A DNA stretch of 64,000 nucleotides, from contig JBKBUF010000016.1 in assembly GCA_046290815.1 (NCBI GenBank), forward strand, positions 44,285 through 108,284, in the 5' to 3' direction. The stretch comes from JBKBUF01 sp046290815 (GTDB lineage: Bacteria; Bacteroidota; Bacteroidia; Cytophagales; Cytophagaceae). Positions within the stretch are counted from its first letter, which is position 1. Each line of letters starts with the position of its first letter. This document shows positions 23,945-32,214 of this stretch, piece by piece. The position numbers and the translations under genes are program-made. The notes under the pieces were generated by a model that searched no databases, was not told where the DNA came from, and was given only the letters and a program-made list of their open reading frames with translations.

Positions 23945-24865
23945 TTGAAAAAACACTATAAAAAATTGCTGATCCTTATTTTCTCCCTTCTTGTCATCCA
24001 TTTGGTTTCCATTAATATTGGACCGAGGTTTATAATCCAGGTAAATAAGGGAGTATATTCACTTTTTGTCCAGCCGGATCCCAGAACTGCTGAAAAACCT
24101 GAAATGTATCTGCTGGCTGCAGAAACTCTTACAATTCAAACAGAAGACAATCTGAGGATTAAAGGTTTCCTGATAAAATCCCAAGCAGAAAAAGTAAAGG
24201 GTACAATTGTTTTGGTGCATGGAATTAGGGCTGGCAAAGAACATTTTTTTAAAGTATGCAAATTGCTGTCTGACAATGGTTACAACTCTGTTATTTTTGA
24301 TTTAAGAGCACATGGAGAAAGCCAGGGTGATTATTGTACCTATGGGTTTCATGAGAAAAAGGATATTACAATTCTGCTGAATCAGCTGAGTTCAAGAAAT
24401 GACATCAGCCATAATTTTGGGATATGGGGACAATCACTAGGCGGAGCCATTTCCCTTCAGGTGATGGCCAGAGATCAGAGGATTAAGTTTGGTATAGTCG
24501 AAAGTGCCTTTTCAGAAATGCGTAAGATCGTACATGATTACTTTCGTATGAATGCCGGTTTTGATATTCCTGTTATCACCAATTATATGTTGACTCGAGC
24601 CGAATCCATAGCATCATTCGATGCAGAACAGGTATGGCCTGCTAGATCTGCAAGACTTATAACCAGACCTGTAATGTTAGTTCACGGATCAAAGGATGAC
24701 AGAATAAAACCTGAATATGCTCAGGAGAATTTTGCTGCCCTAAGTTCAACCTGTAAATATTTTGTAGAAATAGAAAATGCCGGACATCTTGATGTATGGG
24801 AAAAGGGAGGTGAGAGATATTTTTCTGATGTAATTCGGTTTATGGATAAATACATTAACTCCTGA
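23945..24865 (+). CDS. Alpha/beta hydrolase, membrane-anchored
   Basis: A 306-residue protein with an N-terminal membrane helix (residues 6-24). The serine-hydrolase fold has its oxyanion-loop motif LVHGIRAGKEHFF, nucleophile elbow GQSLG (Ser164), the acid at HGSKDDR (Asp251 or Asp252) and His281 in NAGHLD, so the triad is complete. The start is TTG at 23945, since no ATG precedes the signal helix. It overlaps the next gene by one base (TGATG). Substrate unknown; relatives are acyl-esterases and cell-envelope hydrolases. Confidence 0.8.
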   Translation: MKKHYKKLLILIFSLLVIHLVSINIGPRFIIQVNKGVYSLFVQPDPRTAEKPEMYLLAAETLTIQTEDNLRIKGFLIKSQAEKVKGTIVLVHGIRAGKEHFFKVCKLLSDNGYNSVIFDLRAHGESQGDYCTYGFHEKKDITILLNQLSSRNDISHNFGIWGQSLGGAISLQVMARDQRIKFGIVESAFSEMRKIVHDYFRMNAGFDIPVITNYMLTRAESIASFDAEQVWPARSARLITRPVMLVHGSKDDRIKPEYAQENFAALSSTCKYFVEIENAGHLDVWEKGGERYFSDVIRFMDKYINS

Positions 24866-25803
24866 TGCCAACCTCCGCTGAATTATTAAGTACCGAAATC
24901 CATGCTGATAAAAAGCTTAACAGCACTATAGAGTTTGTCAGGTTAGGAGCTGTTATACTAATTACATTTTCACACCTTCGGCATAATTTTTCGGAAGGAA
25001 TAGTCTATTTTATACTTGAAGAAATTCCAAGGTATGGTACGCTTGTCCTCTCTGTTGTCTCAGGGTATTTGTTCCTAAATGTGGAGGGTTACAAACAGAG
25101 CTTTTTAAAAAAGAAAGTAAAAAGCCTCCTGTTCCCTTATCTGATAGCAAATTTTGCAGTACTGGTCCCGGTGATACTGTTTAATATGGCAGGCTATAAT
25201 TTTCTAAACCGGCTGCAATTTGATTTTACATTGTTTACAGAGGGGATGCTTTCTTTAAGTTCGCCACCAATCAATCCGCCAACCTATTTTATCAGGGATC
25301 TTTTTGTGGTCTTTATGTTGCTGGATCTGGTGCTGAACCGTAATTTTAAATTGATCGTTTTCCTTGTTCCGCTTGCCATTTTTGGTGAGTTGCTGCTGCG
25401 TTGGGATATACTGTTCATGTTTGCGGCAGGAGCTGCATTTTCGGGACTGGAAATTCATTTGAAAAAAAAGATGTATTTTTTGTGGATGTCAGCCCTTGCG
25501 GCAGGATTAGTGGTTTTGTTTACTTTTTATCAGATTGATTACAGCAGGCATGTTATTTCTTTTATGATATTTGCATTACTTATTACCCTTCCTCCTGCAA
25601 AAGCTAAAGTTAGGACAGGAGGGTATTCCTACATGGTGCATCTATATCATTCTCCCATAATTGTTTCCCTATATCCTCTTATTAGTTCTCTGCAAATTGA
25701 TGCTTATTCCGAATTACTTTTACAGCTTGCGTTAGTTTTCCTTATAGTATGGGCAGCATTCAGGATTACCATTAGGTGGAAATGGATTAGAGGTGGAAGG
25801 TAA
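24865..25803 (+). CDS. Acyltransferase-3-like membrane protein
   Basis: A 312-residue polytopic protein with about eight to ten membrane helices. It has the layout of the acyltransferase-3 (OafA/fucose 4-O-acetylase) family: IEFVRLGAVILITFSHLRHNF near the N-terminus, FIRDLFVVFMLLDLVL, and a late SYMVHLYHSPI where the family has a conserved H-x-P. The gene shares a stop/start overlap (TGATG) with the hydrolase gene, which implies translational coupling. An enzyme adding acyl groups paired with a hydrolase that could remove them is a plausible unit for envelope glycan modification (inference). Confidence 0.75.
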   Translation: MPTSAELLSTEIHADKKLNSTIEFVRLGAVILITFSHLRHNFSEGIVYFILEEIPRYGTLVLSVVSGYLFLNVEGYKQSFLKKKVKSLLFPYLIANFAVLVPVILFNMAGYNFLNRLQFDFTLFTEGMLSLSSPPINPPTYFIRDLFVVFMLLDLVLNRNFKLIVFLVPLAIFGELLLRWDILFMFAAGAAFSGLEIHLKKKMYFLWMSALAAGLVVLFTFYQIDYSRHVISFMIFALLITLPPAKAKVRTGGYSYMVHLYHSPIIVSLYPLISSLQIDAYSELLLQLALVFLIVWAAFRITIRWKWIRGGR

Positions 25804-25849
25804 ATTATATTTTATTATATTCGTATTTACTTTATTGTGTGCCTAAACC

Positions 25850-27802
25850 ATGAATAAATATTTTTTTTTAGTTCTGCTCATTATTTTTTCTTTACCTGGC
25901 ATGTCTCAGGAAGAGCATAGTCCAAAAAAAGCAGAGAAGCTCGCCAAAAAAGCTTTTAAACAGGAAGATTTTAAAGCTGCTCTGGATCTTTACAAAGAAT
26001 TTCTTAAACATGACAGCAGCAACCTGGAGGCCAATTACAGACTTGGAATTTGTTATTTCAATACCGGCCGGAAAGCTGCATCTATTCCGCATTTTGATTT
26101 TGTAAGAAAGAATCGTACACAAGGCCAGTACAGTAATGCCGAATATTACATCGGCAAAACCTATCACCACCTTCATCAGTTCGATAAAGCACTGGAAGCC
26201 TACAATGCTTTCAATGCACAGACCGGAAGTGCTTCTGAATTGCAGAAAGAAATAGCGAAAAATATTCGAAATTGTGAAGTTGGTATCGCTTTGAAAAAAC
26301 ATCCTGTTAAATGTATTATTAAAAATGCAGGTGAGCAGGTTAATACTAAAGGTCAGGAATCATCGCCTGTTGTTACAGGTGATGGAAAATATTTATACTT
26401 CAGCACTATTAATGCTTCTGTTCATCACGGACATCATAATAAAGATGGTGATTTGCATCCCGGCGACATACATTGGGTGAAAGATATCAATGGAAGTTTT
26501 ACTACAGCGTTTGTTTTGTCTTTCAATACCAATTCTCAATATCATGATGACCCGGTTTTTGTAACTACTGATAACAGCAGACTCTATTTTATTACAGTTA
26601 ATCCGGGGAAAGCAAATGATATTTATGTTTCAGAACACAATGGAAATGACTGGTCAAAGCCGGCATTGCTCCCTGAGCCTTTTAATTCTACTGCCAATGA
26701 AACCGGGTTTTGTCTTTCAGCAGATGGTAATACAGCATATTTTTCCAGTGACAGGCCAGGAGGTTTTGGAGGTCAGGATTTGTATGTGGTTAGGAAAAAC
26801 AGCAATGGAAAATGGGGGCCTGCAATTAATTTAGGTCCGAAAATAAATTCATCATTTTCCGAAGAGGCGCCTTTTCTTTCTTCTGACGGACAAACATTGT
26901 TTTTCAGCTCTGACGGTATGAATTCTATTGGGGGATTCGATTTATTTAAGATTAACCTGAAAGACTCCGTGAAAGCAGAGCCAATTAATCTTGGTTTTCC
27001 TATTAACTCTGCAGAAAATGATCGTCAGCTCAGAATGTATGCACATGGTTACAAGGGTTATTTTTCTTCTACAAGAGATGGTGGAGTAGGCTTGGATGAT
27101 ATATATTTTCTTCAGATTATAGATACTACCATGTCCCCTGCAAAGTATATAAGTACCTATGTTGAGGAGAAATTGTTTGAGCAGGGGATGATTAAACCTG
27201 ATACCGGCAGTAAGCTGCAAGACAAAATATATTTTGATTTTAATGCTTCCCGGATTGCCGACTATTCTTTTAAGCGGCTTGATCATGTTTTGCTGATGTT
27301 AAACACATATCCTGAACTGAAACTGGAAATACAAGGCTATACCGACAATAAAGGATCGGAAGAAGCCAATCATATAGTTTCTCAAAGAAGAGCAAAGTCT
27401 GTTTTTGCCTATTTTGTTTCCAAAGGGGTAAGCCCGGAAAGGATGAGAGCGGTTGGTTATGCTGCGGAAAATCCATTATCAGCAGGAGAGTCAGAAATTG
27501 ATCAAGCCATGAACAGAAGGGTAGAATTTAAAGTGCTTTCGCCTAATGATAAGTTGAAGAGTTCTGAATATACAGGGAAGTATTTGATAGTGAAAGGTTC
27601 ATTTTCAAACAAAGCCAATGCCATTAAAGCCAGAGACAAAATGGCATCAACTGGTGCGAAAGCTAAATTGATTGAGCCGGGAGAAGGTAATTCTTTATAC
27701 AGACTTGTTCTGGCAGAAACTAATGATTACGAAGAAGCGGGAAGGCTGCTGGAGGAGCTGCGAAAAACACATGGTGAAAGTATCTGGTTGCTGAGTTTGT
27801 AA
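25850..27802 (+). CDS. PorE-like OmpA-family protein with TPR, PD40 and SPOR parts
   Basis: A 650-residue protein with a signal peptide (SLPGMSQ). Domains in order: TPR repeats (about 30-135), a WD40-like PD40 beta-propeller part (about 190-400, with SxDGxxxYFSSDRxGG units), an OmpA peptidoglycan-binding domain (about 455-560, with YTDNKG and SQRRA), and a C-terminal SPOR-like segment (about 575-650). The TPR-PD40-OmpA order recalls PorE, which ties the type IX secretion machine to the cell wall. Unlike PorE it lacks a lipobox and ends in SPOR. A role in outer-membrane anchoring is inferred. Confidence 0.85.
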   Translation: MNKYFFLVLLIIFSLPGMSQEEHSPKKAEKLAKKAFKQEDFKAALDLYKEFLKHDSSNLEANYRLGICYFNTGRKAASIPHFDFVRKNRTQGQYSNAEYYIGKTYHHLHQFDKALEAYNAFNAQTGSASELQKEIAKNIRNCEVGIALKKHPVKCIIKNAGEQVNTKGQESSPVVTGDGKYLYFSTINASVHHGHHNKDGDLHPGDIHWVKDINGSFTTAFVLSFNTNSQYHDDPVFVTTDNSRLYFITVNPGKANDIYVSEHNGNDWSKPALLPEPFNSTANETGFCLSADGNTAYFSSDRPGGFGGQDLYVVRKNSNGKWGPAINLGPKINSSFSEEAPFLSSDGQTLFFSSDGMNSIGGFDLFKINLKDSVKAEPINLGFPINSAENDRQLRMYAHGYKGYFSSTRDGGVGLDDIYFLQIIDTTMSPAKYISTYVEEKLFEQGMIKPDTGSKLQDKIYFDFNASRIADYSFKRLDHVLLMLNTYPELKLEIQGYTDNKGSEEANHIVSQRRAKSVFAYFVSKGVSPERMRAVGYAAENPLSAGESEIDQAMNRRVEFKVLSPNDKLKSSEYTGKYLIVKGSFSNKANAIKARDKMASTGAKAKLIEPGEGNSLYRLVLAETNDYEEAGRLLEELRKTHGESIWLLSL

Positions 27803-27834
27803 TGTTTTTGATAAGCCAGCGTTATGCTCATTGT

Positions 27835-28395
27835 ATGAGACCTTTTTTTATTCTGATATTTTTAATTTTGTCAGCAGGATTTGTTTCTGGACAAAAACCT
27901 GCAGAGGCTATTCCATGGGATAAAAACAGACCTTTGGTATGGAAAGATTTTAAAGGAAAACCTGCGTCTGTTACTTACCATGCTCAAACTTATGGCCAGA
28001 TGTCCTATTCTTTCTCCTCTTTGCCCTCCGGAGAAATGAAGATAATTGTGCATGTAACATTTGATCCTAAAAGATCCTGGGTAAAGCCTGGAAAAGCTTC
28101 TAATAAATTGCTGGTCCACGAGCAGTGCCATTTCGATGTATTTGAAATTTATGCTCGGATATTTGTCAAGCGCCTTACTGAAGAGAAGGTGCTGACAGGA
28201 AAAGATTTTAGTACTAAGGTCCAGAAAGTTTTTTCACGCACTTTTGAAGAACTGCAGAAGTTTCAGCAGCAGTACGATAAAGAAACTGATCATTCGATAA
28301 ACGAAATTAAGCAGGCGGAATGGACCGCAAAGATATCCGGGCTGCTTGAAGATTATGAGGCATATACCACTAAGGAAATAAGCTTCATGCGATAG
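27835..28395 (+). CDS. DUF922 putative zinc-dependent protease
   Basis: The protein (186 residues from this start) belongs to DUF922, of which the HExxH-like motif is visible as HEQCHFDVFEIYAR, with the WKDFKGKP segment near the N-terminus. DUF922 proteins are predicted zinc-dependent proteases of the bacterial periplasm. ATG 27835 is preferred because it begins directly with a good signal peptide (MRPFFILIFLILSAGFVSG). An in-frame ATG at 27802 overlapping the previous stop codon would add 11 polar residues before it. It is probably co-transcribed with the OmpA-like gene. Confidence 0.7.
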   Translation: MRPFFILIFLILSAGFVSGQKPAEAIPWDKNRPLVWKDFKGKPASVTYHAQTYGQMSYSFSSLPSGEMKIIVHVTFDPKRSWVKPGKASNKLLVHEQCHFDVFEIYARIFVKRLTEEKVLTGKDFSTKVQKVFSRTFEELQKFQQQYDKETDHSINEIKQAEWTAKISGLLEDYEAYTTKEISFMR

Positions 28396-28658
28396 CCATA
28401 CTTTTTGCCATACTTCTTACCTGTCATCCTGGTCTGACTGCCTACACCATTTCTGTTGGTTCTGATTTTCATTGTATTTAATGCCTTGGAAAATTGATAG
28501 TTTTCCTAAACCAGGATCTAAAAATGTTAATACCGGCTAAAAATTATACTATTTCTATTTTTCGTATAAATATAATGTAGAATAGACAGGTTACCTTTTT
28601 GCCGCTTCTTGTATTTATTATAGTATTTATATAAATATTTTGGCTAAAAATTAGAATT

Positions 28659-31600
28659 ATGAAAAGACTATTACAGGTTCTATTCATGTTTACCGGGCTT
28701 ACCTTTTTTACGAGCTCTTATGCTCAAAACCTACAAATCTCAGGTGGGCATAATTTTTCGGTTTCATTGTGCAGTAACGGAAAGATTTATGCCTGGGGAA
28801 ATAATGGTGCAGGGCAGTTGGGAAGGGATCCTTCAACCGGAGTAAAATATGCAGTTGCATCATCAACTGTGCCTTTAGAAGTGCAATTGCCTGTCGGACT
28901 TACGATGCAAAAAGTGGATGCAGGTTCAGGAGCTACAGGTATTGCGCTGGCGTGTAACGGTTCTGTATGGACCTGGGGGGAGAATTGTAATGGGGCGATT
29001 GGCAATGGGTTAAGAGGAACATGCGGGGGATCCGGTGCCGGTACAGATGGAGATGGACATTATTCTGCTCTACAAAGAGTTGTCGGAGGTGAGCAGGGTG
29101 GCCCATGGCTTACTAATATTACTTATATAAATGCTTCAACCACGAGCTCATTTGCAGTAGAGGGGGGGACAGGTAGAGTTCTTGCATGGGGTAATAATTC
29201 AAATGGTGAACTTGGTGTAGGAACAAATAACAATACAGGAAATACTTATGCGCCAAGGTATGTAAAAACCGGTCCTGGTGCGTCAGATTTTCTTACCAAT
29301 ATTGTGATGGTGGAAGGTTCAGACTACGGAGGATATGCTTTGTCCGCCGATGGATATGTTTACAGCTGGGGTGGTAATACAAACAATGATCTTGGAAGAA
29401 CTCCTGCGGGTGATCAGTTTTATGCTAAGAGGGTTCGGGCATATAATTATACAACTGGTGCCATTGAAGACCTGAGAAATATTAAAAAGATTACAGGAGG
29501 TGACACACATGGACTTGCCATCGATAATGATGGTAATCTTTGGTCATGGGGTGGTGACTGGGGAGGCGGCCAGAGAGGAGGCGGTGGTTGCGGATGTAAC
29601 AATGTTCCTTATGCAACGAAAGTTTTGGCACCTACTTCATCATGTGGTGGAATAGATACCTGGAAGATCGGCCCATGGTTGACCAATGTAATAGAGATTT
29701 CTGCTGGTCAGCAGCATTCTATTGCTTTATTAAATGATGGCAGAGTGGTTACATTTGGTAACAATGGAAGCGGACAGATCGGTGATGGGTCAACTACTTC
29801 AAGAGGATGTCCTGTATATGTAAAGACAAATGCTACAACTGATCTTACTGGAGTGGTAGCCATTTCAGATGGTGACTTATGGAGTTTTGCCATAAGAAGC
29901 AACGGAGATGTGTATGTGTGGGGAGAAAACAGCGGAGCGCAACTAGGGATCAATGGTAATACTACAGATCAGGTATATGCTTATCACAATCCTGCAGTAC
30001 CCACTGTTTGCGGCGGTTCTTTGCTGCCTTGCCCGATTGCTGACTTAGGTCCTGATAGATTGAAATGTCTGAACGAATCTATCACCTTATTAGCAGGTGC
30101 TAATGGTGATACATACAGATATACCTGGTATTACGGCAGTTCTGCTACAGGTCCATGGACCCAAATTGGAGCAACAAATCAGACTTATCCTGCAGGGGCA
30201 AGTCTTGCGGTTACCGTACCAAGATTTTACAGAGTTGTAATTTCGGATTCCAGAGCAACTGTAGCAGACCAATGTGGTCCTTGTCCATCAAGTATAGATA
30301 TAGTTCAGGTTTCTGACAGAGCAGCGCCACTTGCTACAAGTCAGGCTGGAGTTTGCGGAGGAAACGTTTGCTTTAATATTAATTCTACAGGTGCTATAGA
30401 TAATAATGCATTTGACTGGTTCGCCAATCAGTCAACTTCAACAAAACTTAACACATCAGGTACTACAAACCCATTCTGTACTCCAAGCAGTAACCTAACT
30501 TTGACAGGAGGCAATTATGAAATTTGGGTAGAAGATAAGAGGGTATTTCAGTCAACGGTAGGCCCAACTGATGTTCCTCCTGGTTGTACTGTTCCATCAG
30601 GTAATTCCGGTGGTGCTGCGGGGACAAAGTACCAGCAACAGTTTGTAATTTACAGAGATGTTACTATTACTTCTGTAGATGTGTATTACAGAACATATTC
30701 CACACATGCCACCAATATGGAAAATGCTTATGTGAGAGTTTACAGTAATGATCCAAATAAAAATTCTACCAGTACTGATGGGGTAAACGCACTTACGGGA
30801 CAGGTTTCTGCTACATATCAGATCCCGAGAAATTCAACCAATTTTCAGAAATTCACTTTGTCGGGATTGAATCTTTCTCTTACTGGCTCCTCTACAGGTT
30901 CCAAATATTGGCTTGAGATATTTGGTCTGGCTAATGGTGTATTTGGCGAATATACATGTGCAGCAAGTTATCCATATTCCGATGCTGTTGTAGGAGAGGA
31001 TATTGTTGTTCTGAGAGGGTCAACCACCAGTGCTCAGGCAATTCAGTATTCAAACTACAATGCATTTGGTTTTAACTGGACCTTCACTTATCAGAGCGGC
31101 TACCCTTGCGGCAGATTCAGATTGCTTGCACCTAGTGGTACATCCGCCTGCCCTGCACCGGTAGAATTCCTGTATTTCACAGGAGAAAACCAAGGTAAAA
31201 TCAACCACCTTTCCTGGGCAACAGGGACAGAAATAAACAGTGATTATTTTGAAGTATTAAGATCCAATGATGGTGTAAATTGGGTAAGTGTCGGACAGGT
31301 AAAAGCTGCAGGTGATTCAAAAGTTACGCTCCATTATTCATTTCAAGACCATGCTTCCAATGGAATTACTTATTATAAAATCAAAGAAACTGATACAGAT
31401 GGTAGTGTTACCTATAGCAATGTGGTGACAATAAACAAGGACTTTGTTCACCAGGTCAATATCAGACCTAATCCGAACAACGGACACTTTACCATAGACT
31501 CAAATTCTGAAATTAATTCAGTAACAGTTTATAATGCATTAGGTGCACAGGTATATTTCTCTGATAATATTCCTGATTCAGGTTTTGACATTTCAGGCCT

Positions 31601-31673
31601 GGGGAAAGGAATGTACATGGTAAATGTAAATTGCGACGATGGGGTCGTAAGCAAAAAAATGATAATTGAATAA
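28659..31673 (+). CDS. Large secreted RCC1-repeat protein with type IX sorting domain
   Basis: A 1004-residue secreted protein with a signal peptide (to about residue 22, SSYAQN). Residues about 25-450 contain about seven RCC1-like repeats (ISGGHNFSVSLCSNGKIYAWGNNGAGQLG and similar GxxxYxWGxNxxGQLG units), which should form a beta-propeller. Then comes an Ig-like part and, at about 930-1004, a type A sorting domain (NIRPNPNNGHFTI ... GMYMVNVNCDDGVVSKKMIIE). This directs export and surface attachment by the type IX system. RCC1 propellers bind proteins, so a surface-binding role is inferred. A strong terminator follows. Confidence 0.9.
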   Translation: MKRLLQVLFMFTGLTFFTSSYAQNLQISGGHNFSVSLCSNGKIYAWGNNGAGQLGRDPSTGVKYAVASSTVPLEVQLPVGLTMQKVDAGSGATGIALACNGSVWTWGENCNGAIGNGLRGTCGGSGAGTDGDGHYSALQRVVGGEQGGPWLTNITYINASTTSSFAVEGGTGRVLAWGNNSNGELGVGTNNNTGNTYAPRYVKTGPGASDFLTNIVMVEGSDYGGYALSADGYVYSWGGNTNNDLGRTPAGDQFYAKRVRAYNYTTGAIEDLRNIKKITGGDTHGLAIDNDGNLWSWGGDWGGGQRGGGGCGCNNVPYATKVLAPTSSCGGIDTWKIGPWLTNVIEISAGQQHSIALLNDGRVVTFGNNGSGQIGDGSTTSRGCPVYVKTNATTDLTGVVAISDGDLWSFAIRSNGDVYVWGENSGAQLGINGNTTDQVYAYHNPAVPTVCGGSLLPCPIADLGPDRLKCLNESITLLAGANGDTYRYTWYYGSSATGPWTQIGATNQTYPAGASLAVTVPRFYRVVISDSRATVADQCGPCPSSIDIVQVSDRAAPLATSQAGVCGGNVCFNINSTGAIDNNAFDWFANQSTSTKLNTSGTTNPFCTPSSNLTLTGGNYEIWVEDKRVFQSTVGPTDVPPGCTVPSGNSGGAAGTKYQQQFVIYRDVTITSVDVYYRTYSTHATNMENAYVRVYSNDPNKNSTSTDGVNALTGQVSATYQIPRNSTNFQKFTLSGLNLSLTGSSTGSKYWLEIFGLANGVFGEYTCAASYPYSDAVVGEDIVVLRGSTTSAQAIQYSNYNAFGFNWTFTYQSGYPCGRFRLLAPSGTSACPAPVEFLYFTGENQGKINHLSWATGTEINSDYFEVLRSNDGVNWVSVGQVKAAGDSKVTLHYSFQDHASNGITYYKIKETDTDGSVTYSNVVTINKDFVHQVNIRPNPNNGHFTIDSNSEINSVTVYNALGAQVYFSDNIPDSGFDISGLGKGMYMVNVNCDDGVVSKKMIIE

Positions 31674-31697
31674 ACATATATTTCTTTTTGGTTTAAA

Positions 31698-31726
31698 GCT
31701 GCTCAGGATCATTGAGCAGCTTTTTT
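31698..31726 (+). terminator. Terminator after the RCC1-repeat gene
   Basis: GCTGCTCA (31698-31705) and TGAGCAGC (31713-31720) form a perfect stem with a 7-base loop, followed by six T. Confidence 0.9.
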
Positions 31727-32061
31727 ATTTTACCTTCCTTTGTGTCATTTTAGTATTTTTTAGCTGAATTGAGGGAAATTAAAACTATTTCTATTCAAAA
31801 TTCCTTTATTCTTAATGCCGGAAAAATCTTTTCAAAATCCTGAACCATAATTCAGGTAAATATTCCAATGAAATGTATTTTCCTGTTAATTCAACTAACT
31901 GATAAATAGCTTACTAATATTTGTTTTAACCTCTTTCATAATGATTGGAAATCGTAATAATTCCTATTTTTTAGGAGGTTTTGATACTTAGAATTGTTAA
32001 ATTTGTTTGCAAGTATTGTATTATACCGGCTATTTAAGTAACAGAATATTCATATTTATTC
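31727..32061 (+). promoter_or_regulatory. Leader region with -7 box for the leuA operon
   Basis: No gene is seen here. TAAATTTG at 31998-32005 matches the TAnnTTTG box, and TTTTG (31979-31983) lies about 14 bases before it. This is closer than the usual 19, so the -33 is uncertain. The inferred start near 32012 places a 50-base leader before the leader-peptide ATG at 32062. The rest is AT-rich with no obvious motif. Confidence 0.4.
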
Positions 32062-32127
32062 ATGCAAAGGACTACAAATAAACCACTTCTACTCATTCTG
32101 CCGATGCGAAAAGTCGTTGTTGGGTAA
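32062..32127 (+). CDS. Branched-chain amino acid leader peptide (21 codons)
   Basis: An ATG at 32062 opens a 21-codon ORF that ends at TAA 32125-32127. It contains PLLLILP and then KVVVG. The codons CTT CTA CTC ATT CTG (32086-32100) are four Leu and one Ile, and GTC GTT GTT (32113-32121) are three Val. Eight of 21 residues are branched-chain amino acids, and all lie in two clusters. This is the classic layout of a leader peptide whose translation senses charged Leu/Ile/Val tRNAs. It precedes a terminator hairpin and the leuA-ilvD-ilvB operon. Confidence 0.8.
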   Translation: MQRTTNKPLLLILPMRKVVVG

Positions 32128-32177
32128 GGTTAAAGATATTCATAAGGCCATTCTCAACAACCGGGGATGGCTTTTTT
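32116..32177 (+). promoter_or_regulatory. Attenuator: antiterminator and terminator stems before leuA
   Basis: Terminator: 32147-32155 pairs with 32163-32171 (GCCATTCTC with GGGGATGGC, 9 bp, two G-T wobbles), with a 7-base loop and then six T (32172-32177). Antiterminator: GTTGTTGGG (32116-32124), the last codons of the leader peptide, pairs with CTCAACAAC (32153-32161) over 9 bp, taking the terminator's loop and the end of its 5' arm. The two structures are mutually exclusive. A ribosome stalled at the Leu codons leaves 32116-32124 free (read-through). One reaching the stop codon covers it (termination). Confidence 0.8.
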
Positions 32178-32214
32178 CATAAATCAGAACATTAATGCAT
32201 TAATTATAAAATTT

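Noticed and set aside
31979..32005. A strong promoter for the leader of the leuA operon
   Set aside because: The -7 box is good, but the nearest TTTG is about 14 bases away, not 19, so I treat the promoter as only a weak candidate.
32167..32214. Start of leuA at ATG 32167
   Set aside because: It lies inside the attenuator terminator, and the residues before 32215 do not resemble LeuA.
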